From: Lachnoclostridium sp. UBA903
GTDB taxonomy: Bacteria > Bacillota > Clostridia > Lachnospirales > Lachnospiraceae
Assembly (NCBI GenBank): GCA_002294045.1
Contig: DBEP01000065.1
Coordinates: forward strand, 1-64,000
DNA length: 64,000 nt
Reading direction: 5' to 3'
The notes beneath the pieces are model-generated. The model was not told the DNA's origin. It searched no databases and saw nothing but the letters and a program-made list of their open reading frames with translations. Every line of letters begins with the position of its first letter. The first letter of the stretch is position 1. Positions 26,448 to 34,932 of this stretch are shown one piece after another. The position numbers and the translations under genes were made by a program.

Positions 26448-27584
26448 ATGGACTTTTTATTATCGGGAATTACATCTATTACAATCCCGCAATTAATTAT
26501 GTATGCAGTAGGCATAATTTTAATTTATCTGGCAATTGTGAAAGGATATGAACCTTCCTTATTATTGCCTATGGGATTTGGTGCTATTCTGGTCAATTTG
26601 CCATCATCGGGTGTACTAAATCAGACATTAAGCGGAATCGGCGAAACACAAGGTATTATTGAGTGGCTTTTCCATGTGGGGATTGAAGCCTCGGAAGCCC
26701 TGCCTATTCTACTATTCATCGGAATCGGCGCCATGATTGACTTCGGTCCGCTGCTTTCGAATCCTATTATGTTTTTATTCGGAGCCGCCGCTCAGTTTGG
26801 TATCTTCTTCACCTTAACCATTGCAACTTTATTGGGTTTTGATTTAGCTGATGCTGCCTCCATAGGAATTATCGGTGCGGCTGACGGTCCCACTTCCATA
26901 TTAGTGTCCCAATTATTAAATTCAAAATACATCGGTGCTATTGCGGTAGCCGCTTATTCCTATATGGCTTTGGTTCCGTTGGTACAGCCTGTTGCCATTA
27001 AATTAGTTACCACCAAAAAAGAACGTTTAATCCGTATGCCATATAATCCGGTATCCGTATCAAAAAGAATAAAAATCATATTCCCTATCATGGTTACTTT
27101 TATAGCCGGTTTGGTTGCACCTATGTCCGTTGCATTAGTTGGTTTCTTAATGTTCGGCAATCTGCTCCGTGAATGCGGCGTATTGAACAGCTTATCTGAA
27201 GCAGCTCAGGATTCACTGGCTAACCTTATTACATTACTGCTTGGTATAACCATATCTTTTAGCATGAAAGCAGAAGCTTTTGTTACATGGCAGACTATAT
27301 TAATCATGGGACTTGGTCTGGTGGCCTTTATATTTGATACTATCGGCGGTGTATTGTTTGCAAAGATTATTAATCTTTTCCGCAAGAACAAAATCAATCC
27401 TATGATAGGCGCAGCCGGGATTTCCGCATTCCCTATGTCGGCCCGTGTAATTCAGAAGATGGCAATTAAGGAAGATCCGACCAACCACATATTAATGCAT
27501 GCAATCGGCGCCAACGTTTCCGGACAGATTGCTTCCGTTGTGGCAGGTGGAATTATAATCGGCCTGGTTAGTAATCTTCTATAA
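26448..27584 (+). CDS. OadB-like sodium-translocating decarboxylase beta subunit, stand-alone
   Basis: A 378-residue integral membrane protein of the OadB/GcdB/MmdB family, which couples decarboxylation of carboxybiotin to Na+ export. Family motifs are present: IGAADGPTSI (with the membrane Asp), AAYSYMALVPLVQP, SFSMKAEAF, FPMSARVIQKMA and ANVSGQIASVVAGG. AGGGAG precedes the ATG. No carboxyltransferase or biotin carrier gene is in the window; only a short membrane protein follows. The Mn2+ riboswitch upstream is unusual for this family and raises the option of a metal- or cation-related role. Family membership is certain, function is open. Confidence 0.88.
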   Translation: MDFLLSGITSITIPQLIMYAVGIILIYLAIVKGYEPSLLLPMGFGAILVNLPSSGVLNQTLSGIGETQGIIEWLFHVGIEASEALPILLFIGIGAMIDFGPLLSNPIMFLFGAAAQFGIFFTLTIATLLGFDLADAASIGIIGAADGPTSILVSQLLNSKYIGAIAVAAYSYMALVPLVQPVAIKLVTTKKERLIRMPYNPVSVSKRIKIIFPIMVTFIAGLVAPMSVALVGFLMFGNLLRECGVLNSLSEAAQDSLANLITLLLGITISFSMKAEAFVTWQTILIMGLGLVAFIFDTIGGVLFAKIINLFRKNKINPMIGAAGISAFPMSARVIQKMAIKEDPTNHILMHAIGANVSGQIASVVAGGIIIGLVSNLL

Positions 27585-27683
27585 CAATAAATTCGTTTTT
27601 GTGACTATTTTTTATTCCTTTATAAATAAAAGTTATGTACCATAATTTAGCGGGAACCAGTTGACTTAGAAAGGAGTTGTCTT

Positions 27684-27833
27684 ATGCTTGAAGATGTTTT
27701 AATAACCCTGGATATTATGTGGAAAGGAATGTTCGGTATTTTTTCCGTTATCTTAATAATTACACTTATAGTTATACTTATTCAGAAGTTCGAGCAGAAG
27801 TTACCGGATAAAGCTTCTGAAAAGGAACAGTAA
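27684..27833 (+). CDS. 49-residue OadG-like small membrane protein
   Basis: A short protein with one hydrophobic segment (about residues 17-34, GMFGIFSVILIITLIVILI) followed by a charged tail ending SEKEQ. The layout matches the small gamma subunits (OadG-like) that assemble with OadB. AAGGAG lies 7 bases before the ATG at 27684. It follows the beta subunit gene by 99 bases and is probably in the same transcript under riboswitch control. It lacks the long C-terminal part of classical OadG. Confidence 0.65.
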   Translation: MLEDVLITLDIMWKGMFGIFSVILIITLIVILIQKFEQKLPDKASEKEQ

Positions 27834-27844
27834 TTCCAAACTCC

Positions 27845-27903
27845 GGGGCTGATGCAAAATAATAATTTACCGGGCTTGGGAGAATATATAGTTTATATTT
27901 CCA
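27845..27903 (+). repeat. Repeat family D, copy lacking its right end
   Basis: GGGGCTGATGCAAAATAATA and the following 35 bases align with the 7464 copy (TTTACC, CTTGGG, ATATAGTT-TATATTTC). The right terminal CAGCAGCCCC is absent. The sequence runs into decayed mobile DNA. Confidence 0.6.
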
Positions 27904-27940
27904 CAAAGTACAGTTTACAAGGAAATACACAGGGCAAAGG

Positions 27941-27972
27941 TCTGACGGGTGGTGTTCTGCCCGTCAGATTTT
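27941..27972 (+). terminator. Hairpin with short T run after the OadB unit
   Basis: Arms TCTGACGGG (27941-27949) and CCCGTCAGA (27960-27968) are perfect and followed by TTTT. It covers the stop codon of the decayed recombinase on the other strand. Confidence 0.5.
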
Positions 27973-28153
27973 CCATGTAATGTTCATCTTGTCGCTGGTG
28001 GCTTCCACGGTAGTAACCAGCAAATCCAGCACCCGCCGCTTATCGTCAAAGCCGTACCCTGACTTTTAAAAAATTCATATACATCAAGGTCTGCTGTACA
28101 TAAACCGGGTTACGTAACATCTGCGCCAGCGTCGGGCGAATCAGTTCCTTGCC
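27965..28153 (-). pseudogene. Decayed large serine recombinase, 3' fragment
   Basis: Reading the minus strand gives LAQMLRNPVYVQ, then after a one-base shift ADLDVYEFFKSQGT, then after another shift DDKRRVLDLLVTTVEATSD ending MNITWKI and a stop. These pieces are characteristic of the C-terminal part of large serine recombinases of integrative elements. The frameshifts and missing remainder show it is dead. GC content is higher than in neighbouring genes, consistent with transfer. Confidence 0.7.
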
Positions 28154-28410
28154 GTAGAACAAAATGCGCCCTTGCCTCCACGGCGGCAACGGCATTTGAA
28201 GCGGTAACGCTGACAAAGCGTATAACATAACACACTACACTTTGCTTCGCAGAGTCGTGTGTCAAGGGGCAATCCCCGACAACAAAACAGGCTGCATATT
28301 CCCTCTGCGGGAACATGCAGCCCTTTTGTTGTCAGCAGCCCGTTTCTCGGTCTGCGCGTAGTTCCTCTTCCGGATTTTTGAGGCTGCTTCAAAAATAGTT
28401 AAATCTCTCC
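28154..28410. mobile_element. Remnant of a mobile element with long imperfect palindrome
   Basis: This is a GC-richer stretch without intact genes. It holds a long imperfect inverted repeat at 28278-28333, with outer arms GACAACAAAA / TTTTGTTGTC and inner arms GGCTGCAT / ATGCAGCC. Overlapping minus-strand frames here are fragmentary and none looks like a functional gene. It borders the recombinase fragment, and normal AT-rich sequence resumes near 28410. Confidence 0.5.
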
Positions 28411-28547
28411 TTTCCTGTCTCAGAAAAGCATTTTTATATAATTGCAGAAAAATATCAAGTATTTCAAAGTACTTTTGCAGTTCCTTTAACATAGAGAGGC
28501 TGTTTCGAATATTATATTATATGCCAAAATGAGAAAGGAGCTATTTT

Positions 28548-29771
28548 ATGTTGAATTATGAAATTTCTAAAATAATTTTTAACCCTTTAGGTATTATGAT
28601 ATATCCTGAATTTATTATTCCCGCCGTTATTTTATGTACCGTAACGGCAATTTGCGGCGTTGGATTTCTGGCATTATTTTTTTACCGTAAAAAGAAAAAT
28701 AAGAAAACCCTTTTAAGCATTACAAGCCTTAATAATAAAAATCAGAAGAAAAAACCGAAAAACCTTTTATTTTCTTATACTCTGGATGATTTGAACAATG
28801 ATTTAAAGCCTTTTGGATTTGCCTATTATCCCCCTCAGGACTATTTTTATTCCATTATGTACGGGTGGCAAAGTGAATGCGGATATTGCGAGCTTTATGA
28901 TGAAGGTTGTGCCCCTCTGAGTATGATTATCGATTGCGAACCAATCTATTTTAAATACGGAGGAAAAAAATGGCTCATTGAATTCTGGAAAGGCCAATAC
29001 GGAATGAACAGCGGCTGTGAAATCGGCATCTACACCACAACCGGCCCCATTCTGAATATTCCCGGCATATTTAACGGTACTTTTTATTTTTGTGCCGAAG
29101 AGGAAGATCATCTTCCTATCGCTTTTACCTTTAAAAAAAATGGAAAGGTAATCTTTCACAGAAGCGAAGTACACTGGTGGCTGACCGGTTTTAAGTTAGG
29201 CGAATTTTCATGGCCTTCCGAACTGACGGTAGACATTGAGATTACTTTAAAAGATCAGGAAATGAGGGATGCCTTTGTAGAAGGTATGCTGAAAAACCGC
29301 TATACCATGGAAGAACTGACCATACGGGGCAATACCGTCTCCTTCGTTTATGATACTCCGCATTACAGACAGCCTAAGACAAGGACTCCTTATGTTGAAA
29401 AATACATGCAGGACAATAACTGGAGAAACTGCGAAGCATATAATATTGCAACAAGAACTTATAAAAATACGGTTGATAAATTAAATTATGTAAAAAATGC
29501 GGCGCCAAAACTGTATCATAAGATTATCAATGTCGGGAATACAAAGGAATTATTTAAAGATTATGATTTAATCAGAAAATTCTTAGGAGTAAAGGAGCCG
29601 GTCAGAAACATTGATAAGAAAAACGGAATCTTTTATAAGGAGCTGATGGAAGAAGAGAACGAAACGGCGGATTTAGAACCGGAGGATTCCGAATTGAATC
29701 AGGAACCGGACAACACGGAGAACGGTGAATCCGACAGTTCTGAGCTGCCTGACGAGGTTAATAAAGCATAG
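28548..29771 (+). CDS. DUF4474 domain membrane protein
   Basis: A 407-residue protein. One transmembrane segment (about residues 22-45) is followed by a basic linker, then a DUF4474-type domain (about 65-300) beginning YTLDDLNNDLKPFGFAYYP and including MYGWQSECGYCELYDE and EFWKGQYGMNSGCEIGIY. The C-terminal 45 residues are acidic and disordered. AAAGGAG precedes the ATG. The metallophosphoesterase gene follows immediately, so the two may work together. The domain has no known activity. Confidence 0.75.
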   Translation: MLNYEISKIIFNPLGIMIYPEFIIPAVILCTVTAICGVGFLALFFYRKKKNKKTLLSITSLNNKNQKKKPKNLLFSYTLDDLNNDLKPFGFAYYPPQDYFYSIMYGWQSECGYCELYDEGCAPLSMIIDCEPIYFKYGGKKWLIEFWKGQYGMNSGCEIGIYTTTGPILNIPGIFNGTFYFCAEEEDHLPIAFTFKKNGKVIFHRSEVHWWLTGFKLGEFSWPSELTVDIEITLKDQEMRDAFVEGMLKNRYTMEELTIRGNTVSFVYDTPHYRQPKTRTPYVEKYMQDNNWRNCEAYNIATRTYKNTVDKLNYVKNAAPKLYHKIINVGNTKELFKDYDLIRKFLGVKEPVRNIDKKNGIFYKELMEEENETADLEPEDSELNQEPDNTENGESDSSELPDEVNKA

Positions 29772-29788
29772 ACAGGAGGATGACAAGG

Positions 29789-30691
29789 ATGTCTGCTTTA
29801 ACACGCTTGAATAAAGTATTTAATTTTGCAGAACAAATTACTTTTGATGATTCCTCTAAAATAATTTTAATGAGTGATTGTCATAGAGGCGACGGTACCT
29901 GGGGCGATAATTTTTTAAGCAATCAGAATTTATTCTTCGGAGCTCTGGAGTTTTATTACAAAAAGGGGTTTACTTATATCGAACTTGGTGACGGCGATGA
30001 ACTATGGGAGAACCGTAAAATTGACCGTATCATTTCTATTCACAGCGACGCCTTCTGGCTTATGTCAAAGTTTTATAAAGAAGGCCGATTCTACATGGTA
30101 TACGGTAATCATGACGAAGTAAAAAAGTACAAAAATTATGCAAAGAATAATTTAAGGTCATACTTTGTCGAAAGTATACAAAAGCGGGTAGCGTTATTTC
30201 CTGATATAAAAATACATGAAGGCTTAATTTTAAGATACAAAGACAGTAATAATCTTATTTTTTTAACCCATGGACACCAGGCTGATTTTTTAAACTATAA
30301 TATGTGGAAATTATCCAGATTTTTAGTCCGCTATCTCTGGCGTCCTTTAGAATTAATCGGTGTACGGGACCCGACAAGTGCGGGGGAAAACAATACCAGG
30401 AAGGAAAAAGTGGAAAGAAAATTAGTGAATTGGACCCAAAAACAGAAACACATGTTAATTGCAGGCCATACCCACAGGCCGGTTTTTCCTCAGGCTAACG
30501 AATCATTATATTTTAATGACGGATGTTGTGTACATCCCCGCTGTATCACTGCCATTGAAATTGAAAATGGTACGATTACACTTGTTAAATGGACCGTCAA
30601 AACCAGGAAAGACAGAACTTTATATGTAGACAGAGTTGTATTAGAGGGCCCGGTTAAGTTACAGGATTACTTCGGTGTAACACCTAAATAA
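29789..30691 (+). CDS. Metallophosphoesterase
   Basis: A 300-residue calcineurin-like phosphoesterase. Metal ligand motifs in order are MSDCHRGD, ELGDGDELW, YGNHDE, LTHGHQAD and AGHTHRP. The middle motif reads GDGDE where the classical one is GDxxD. No signal peptide is present. The ATG at 29789 is 9 bases from AGGAGG; an ATG at 29780 touches the ribosome site and is rejected. It follows the DUF4474 gene by 17 bases. Fold similarity to UDP-diacylglucosamine or nucleotide phosphoesterases exists, but the substrate is unknown. Confidence 0.88.
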   Translation: MSALTRLNKVFNFAEQITFDDSSKIILMSDCHRGDGTWGDNFLSNQNLFFGALEFYYKKGFTYIELGDGDELWENRKIDRIISIHSDAFWLMSKFYKEGRFYMVYGNHDEVKKYKNYAKNNLRSYFVESIQKRVALFPDIKIHEGLILRYKDSNNLIFLTHGHQADFLNYNMWKLSRFLVRYLWRPLELIGVRDPTSAGENNTRKEKVERKLVNWTQKQKHMLIAGHTHRPVFPQANESLYFNDGCCVHPRCITAIEIENGTITLVKWTVKTRKDRTLYVDRVVLEGPVKLQDYFGVTPK

Positions 30692-30710
30692 ATGGAATAA
30701 TTCTACTACT

Positions 30711-30794
30711 GGGCTGTTATAAAATATAGTATGATATGGATGTTTGGCAGAAGCTGTCATCTATTTCAAATAAAACTATCATTTTTTGCAGCCC
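30711..30794 (+). repeat. Repeat family D-like element, diverged
   Basis: It starts GGGCTGTTATAAAATATAGT and ends CATTTTTTGCAGCCC, and is palindromic over most of its 84 bases. The tips match family D, while the inside differs. It lies between two convergent genes and may also end transcription. Confidence 0.5.
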
Positions 30795-30874
30795 AAATTT
30801 TTATTGACCGTAATTTACTTTTTTCACACAGCCTGCATATTTCATTGCTCGTCATGGGCTGCTGCTCTCTTTTA

Positions 30875-31534
30875 TTATAATATTTTAAAATAATTCTTAC
30901 GGCATTCCACGATTCCTTCCTCCTTCAACCGGCTGATTTCCCTGGACAGGGCGCTCCGGTCAATGCAAAGATAGTCCGCCATTTCATTGCGGTTTAAAGT
31001 AATTTCAAAGGAACTGGAATGATGATTTTCTGCTTCGGCAGATAAATAAGCCATGATTTTCTCACGGATGGTACGTTTTGATAACAGTTCCATTTTATTG
31101 TTCAAATATAAATTCTTTCTGGCTAATAGCTGCAGAAGATTTGTAATCAGATTGCTGTGAAAGCTGCAGGCTTCAGAAGAAGGGGCAACGATCCTCTTTA
31201 TGGATATCCGGAGAATCCGGCATGGCTCGGCGGCAATTACACTTACCGGGCTTTCTAAAATGCCTGCACAGGCAAAAGTTTCACCAAAAATTTCCCCCTC
31301 TCCAAGGCTTGCAACAATCATCCGGTTTCCCATAATATCTTCCCGGATTACCTGGACACTTCCTTTTAAAACAATTCCCAGAGAGGTTATTTCAGAACCG
31401 GTTAAAATAATTGTCCGATTTTTATTATATTCCTTCACGTGACTGTCGAGACATTCTAAAATCTCCTGAATTCCTGCCTCCTCAATTCCGTTAAACAATG
31501 AAACCTGTCTTAAAATCGCAAATTCCTGATCCAC
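30875..31534 (-). CDS. Crp/Fnr family transcriptional regulator
   Basis: A 219-residue regulator with a cyclic-nucleotide-binding-like N-terminal beta-roll (about 15-125; GSEITSLGIVLKGSVQVI, GEGEIFGE) and a C-terminal winged helix (about 150-219; RNEMADYLCIDRSALSREISRL). No Cys set for an FeS cluster of the Fnr type is obvious. The gene lies 30 bases downstream of the PFK-like gene on the same strand, so it may be co-transcribed. Members of this group in clostridia often respond to redox or nitrosative stress; the ligand here is unknown. Confidence 0.88.
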   Translation of the reverse strand: MDQEFAILRQVSLFNGIEEAGIQEILECLDSHVKEYNKNRTIILTGSEITSLGIVLKGSVQVIREDIMGNRMIVASLGEGEIFGETFACAGILESPVSVIAAEPCRILRISIKRIVAPSSEACSFHSNLITNLLQLLARKNLYLNNKMELLSKRTIREKIMAYLSAEAENHHSSSFEITLNRNEMADYLCIDRSALSREISRLKEEGIVECRKNYFKIL

Positions 31535-31564
31535 TTTCTTCTGCTCCTCCTATGCCATTATAAG

Positions 31565-32737
31565 TCATTGGATATCTTTAAAACTGATAAATGTGTTTAT
31601 CTTATCCCCAATTAAGGGCTTACACCAGTCGATAAATTCCTGTGTAACATCGTTTCCTCTTTCATTAATGAATTCGTCAGGCAGTATTCTTTCATGCAGC
31701 ATAACCTCTTCAATCGGAAGCAGGCCGGTTTTAATTTGGTATTTATCACCGAGTACGCGGTTAATGGCTACCATAACCCCTGTATTCTGCTCTAAAACTG
31801 CTTTTACCGCTTCCGCTCCGACTAATATTGCTTCTTCCCGGTCCACACTTGATTGAAGTGCTATGGAAGCTCTTCCGCTGATTCCCGGTTTTTCATTTCT
31901 GGCTTTGATACCCAGCCTCTTTACGACCAGATTAGCCAGATGAGAACTTACATCGCCATAATAGACCGCCCTGTCAGACTTAAAGATGGGAGGTACAATG
32001 GATTCCCCCTCCTTATTCTTAAGTCCTTCGCTGACTGCCACAACAACTCCGCCCAGTTCATCATATAAGGCCTTTACGTCTTCCAAAAATTCCTCTTCAT
32101 CAAAGATTCTTTCCGGCAGATAGATTAAATGAGGTGCATCCTTTTTATTCTTTCTGGCCAACGCAGATGCCGCCGTAATCCATCCCGCATTCCGGCCCAT
32201 TGCTTCTATTACGCATACATGAATTGGCAGTGATTTTACATCCTGTCCTATTTCTGCCGTAGTTACCGCTATGAAATTTGCTGCGCTTGCATAGCCCGGC
32301 GCATGGTCAATGATTGAAATGTCATTATCAATGGTTTTAGGTATCCCTACTACATAAATATCGTCTCCCTTGCAGATTTTGCTGACTCTTCCGCAGGTAT
32401 CCATCGTTCCGTTTCCGCCATTAAACAGGACATATTTAATATTATTTCTTTTAAAGATATCAACCATACGTTCATAATCTTTCTGCTCTAAAGCATATCT
32501 GGAAGAACCAATCGCAGAGCCCGGAGTAGCGAGAAGTAAATCCAGTTTATCTTTGCCCGTTTTGCTTAAGTCAAGAAATTTTTCTTTTAAAATCGCTTCC
32601 GATCCACCTATTGCTCCATATATTTTATCAATCCTGTCGCTCTTAAGTGCCTCTGTAATAACACCATACAGGGAAGAATTTATAACGGCGGTAGGGCCTC
32701 CGCCGTGTACTATCAATAAATTATTTTTCATAATCAT
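31565..32737 (-). CDS. 6-phosphofructokinase-like kinase, mixed ATP/PPi signature
   Basis: A 390-residue PFK-A family enzyme that would phosphorylate a ketose phosphate. Active-site motifs are GGGPTAVIN (12-20), GGNGT (107-111), PKTIDND (133-139) and MGRNAGW (180-186). In the PFK family Gly at the fourth position of the first of these (GGDGS) goes with ATP use, and Lys in PKTIDND is common in PPi-dependent and related clades. Here both occur, and the usual Asp of GGD is Asn. It follows the LacI gene by 33 bases and precedes the Crp gene. It may serve the sugar pathway encoded upstream rather than general glycolysis. Confidence 0.82.
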   Translation of the reverse strand: MIMKNNLLIVHGGGPTAVINSSLYGVITEALKSDRIDKIYGAIGGSEAILKEKFLDLSKTGKDKLDLLLATPGSAIGSSRYALEQKDYERMVDIFKRNNIKYVLFNGGNGTMDTCGRVSKICKGDDIYVVGIPKTIDNDISIIDHAPGYASAANFIAVTTAEIGQDVKSLPIHVCVIEAMGRNAGWITAASALARKNKKDAPHLIYLPERIFDEEEFLEDVKALYDELGGVVVAVSEGLKNKEGESIVPPIFKSDRAVYYGDVSSHLANLVVKRLGIKARNEKPGISGRASIALQSSVDREEAILVGAEAVKAVLEQNTGVMVAINRVLGDKYQIKTGLLPIEEVMLHERILPDEFINERGNDVTQEFIDWCKPLIGDKINTFISFKDIQ

Positions 32738-32770
32738 CTATTTCCTCACTCTCTCTAATCCGGGGAATTT

Positions 32771-33784
32771 TTATTCCGTACTATTTCTTATAATTAATTC
32801 CGTGGAAAATTTCATCATATCAGGAACAAATAGTTCTTTATGCATTTTGTATAACATGTCAATTGCCGCTTTGGCAATTCGCTCCTCCGGCATTCTTACC
32901 GATGTTAAGGTCGGAGTAACCAGCTGGCATACGCTGGAATCATCAAATCCTATAATTCCGATATCCTCCGGCACTTTAATCCCCCTTCTAAGTACCGCAT
33001 TCATCGCAATACATGCCATTCTGTCATTTCTGCCTAAAATCGCATCTACCGGATGTCCTTTGATATAGTCATCCAATTTCTTCCTTACCTGTTCCTCTGA
33101 ACCGCATCCGGTAATTATATGATTTGCATAGTCCAATCCGTATTCCTCCATCTGATGCACATAACCCCGATAACGGAAATCGGACATATTACTGAAATGA
33201 TTTCTGTTGGAAATACGGTCTATGTAAATAATATTCCTTCGGCCCTGACCGTAAAAATACTCTACACAATCCCTTGCACCACGATAAAGGCCCGTATCCA
33301 GCTTTGCAATGCCTTCTACCGAATCATATTCCCTGGAAAGCAGGGCAACTACAGGAATACCGGCATTTACAAGTTCTTTAATATATTCATCTTTAAAACT
33401 GATGGAACTGATAATAACGCCGTCAAATCTCCGGCTGATAATGGATTGAATTAATTCCGGCTGGTTCCGGTTTGCGCACAGGCTGACTACATAGCCCTTT
33501 TCATATGCAAATTTATCCATCTCTCCCACCAAAATTCCAAATCGTTCATTAGAGGTATTTTCTACAATAAATATAATGTGTTTACTTCCCTTTCCCTTAA
33601 GTGCCCTGGCTAATGTATTCGGTGTATAATGCAGCTCTTTTACCGCCTTTAATACTCTTTCCCTTTTATCCTTGTCAACATACCGGTTATTATTAAGTAC
33701 ATATGAAACTACGGTTACACTTACACCTGCTTTCTTAGCAACATCAGCTCTTGTAACATAGGAAAATTCTTTATTTTTCTTCAT
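32771..33784 (-). CDS. LacI family transcriptional regulator
   Basis: A 337-residue repressor with the typical N-terminal DNA-binding domain (TRADVAKKAGVSVTVVSYVLN, residues 12-32, and the hinge helix TPNTLARALKGKG) and a periplasmic-binding-like sensor domain. AAGGGG lies before the ATG. It is flanked by the PFK-like gene and, across a repeat-filled gap, by the aldolase gene, so it probably controls this cluster. The palindrome CAAACGTTTG upstream of the transporter operon (41802-41811) is a good candidate operator. Confidence 0.92.
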   Translation of the reverse strand: MKKNKEFSYVTRADVAKKAGVSVTVVSYVLNNNRYVDKDKRERVLKAVKELHYTPNTLARALKGKGSKHIIFIVENTSNERFGILVGEMDKFAYEKGYVVSLCANRNQPELIQSIISRRFDGVIISSISFKDEYIKELVNAGIPVVALLSREYDSVEGIAKLDTGLYRGARDCVEYFYGQGRRNIIYIDRISNRNHFSNMSDFRYRGYVHQMEEYGLDYANHIITGCGSEEQVRKKLDDYIKGHPVDAILGRNDRMACIAMNAVLRRGIKVPEDIGIIGFDDSSVCQLVTPTLTSVRMPEERIAKAAIDMLYKMHKELFVPDMMKFSTELIIRNSTE

Positions 33785-33823
33785 ACGTTATCCCCTTATA
33801 GACAAAACACTTCTATAATAAAG

Positions 33824-33894
33824 TTAGAGTGTGTTTGAAAAATGCTTGTGCCGGGCGTTCAGAATGGCGCAATGATTTTTCAAACACACTCTAG
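33824..33894. repeat. Repeat family C, complete palindromic element
   Basis: Left arm TTAGAGTGTGTTTGAAAAAT (33824-33843) and right arm ATTTTTCAAACACACTCTAG (33875-33894) pair over 20 bases with one G-U. Inside, TTGTGCC and GGCGCAA extend the hairpin. Partial copies are at 5557, 11735, 43771, 60421 and, within the riboswitch, 26276. Confidence 0.75.
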
Positions 33895-33964
33895 TACAGC
33901 CTTGCATAGATATCACTTAATTCAGCACCTGATATTAAGCAAAACTTACACAAGGCTGTACTAG
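33891..33964. repeat. CTAG-bounded palindrome adjoining the family C element
   Basis: Perfect 14-bp arms CTAGTACAGCCTTG (33891-33904) and CAAGGCTGTACTAG (33951-33964). Its first CTAG is shared with the end of the family C element, as if two small elements used the same CTAG target. Confidence 0.65.
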
Positions 33965-34057
33965 ATATATATTATCATACTTTATTTAGACATCGGTATC
34001 AATAGAAATTTTTCAATGGAATCTTCTATTCTGACGTTTAAAACTTAAACCAAATGC

Positions 34058-34912
34058 TCAGGCTTTACCTTCTGAGCCGGCGAGTAAAATAATCTTTTTT
34101 ATATCTTCCTTAAGGGAATCGGACGCATATTGGGACAGTCTCCATGCGTGTCCCTGGTCAATGCCATTCTTTATTCCTTCATCCAAATACTTGACGTACT
34201 GGTAACGTAACTGTGTCCCAAAATTTATCTTTGCTACTCCGCTGTTCAAAGATCTGCGTACCAGTTTTTCATCCATTCCGGTACAGCCGTGAAGAACAAA
34301 CGGAATATCAGTAAATTCCCTGCATTTATCAAGTATTTCAACATCAATATCCACTTCCCCTTTGTAAAAACCATGGGCATTGCCTATACTGATGGCCAGT
34401 GAATCCGGCCGGCACAAATTTAAATATTTTTTTACCATATCAGGGTCCGCTTTATTGGAACTCCCTGTCAATCTGCCCTGATCATCTAAGCGGGCAAGTT
34501 CCCCTATTTCAGCTTCCACCGGTACTCCTACGGCGTGACAAATTTTAATAATCTCATTTGTAGCCCGGGCGTTTTCCTCAACCTCCAGCATGGAACCGTC
34601 AAACATGATGGAAGTAAAGCCGATTTTCAGCATCTGAACGCATTCCTCCAGACTCATACCGTGGTCCAGGTGGATGGCCACCGGTACACTGACATGTTCC
34701 GCCATCCAGTTTGCCGTCTGATAAAACCACTCATGTCCTGAATAAACTGCTGTAGAAGTATAATGAGCTAAAATAATGGGAGAACGCAGTTCTTCCGCTG
34801 CCATACATATGGCACGTATCATATCATACGTCCCCCCCTGCGTATTGATAGCAGGAATTGCATAATGTCCCGCATATGCTTTTTTCAGCATCTGCATTGT
34901 TGTAGTAAGCAT
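34058..34912 (-). CDS. Class II aldolase (fructose/tagatose-bisphosphate type)
   Basis: A 284-residue zinc-dependent aldolase of the FbaA/GatY/KbaY group, which splits a ketose bisphosphate or related phosphate into DHAP and an aldehyde. Zinc and catalytic residues are seen in AIHLDHG (His81, Asp83, His84), SIGNAHG (His180) and LHGCTG (His208). The phosphate-binding loop LHGCTG has Cys where GatY/FbaA enzymes usually have Gly or Ala. It is the last gene of the dehydrogenase/transport operon, 20 bases after the MDR gene. The exact sugar cannot be assigned. Confidence 0.87.
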   Translation of the reverse strand: MLTTTMQMLKKAYAGHYAIPAINTQGGTYDMIRAICMAAEELRSPIILAHYTSTAVYSGHEWFYQTANWMAEHVSVPVAIHLDHGMSLEECVQMLKIGFTSIMFDGSMLEVEENARATNEIIKICHAVGVPVEAEIGELARLDDQGRLTGSSNKADPDMVKKYLNLCRPDSLAISIGNAHGFYKGEVDIDVEILDKCREFTDIPFVLHGCTGMDEKLVRRSLNSGVAKINFGTQLRYQYVKYLDEGIKNGIDQGHAWRLSQYASDSLKEDIKKIILLAGSEGKA

Positions 34913-34932
34913 TTTTTCACCCCGCTGTCATT

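Noticed and set aside
28046..28492. Several overlapping minus-strand frames of 60-83 codons
   Set aside because: They are pieces of decayed mobile DNA in different frames; none has a ribosome site together with a recognisable product.
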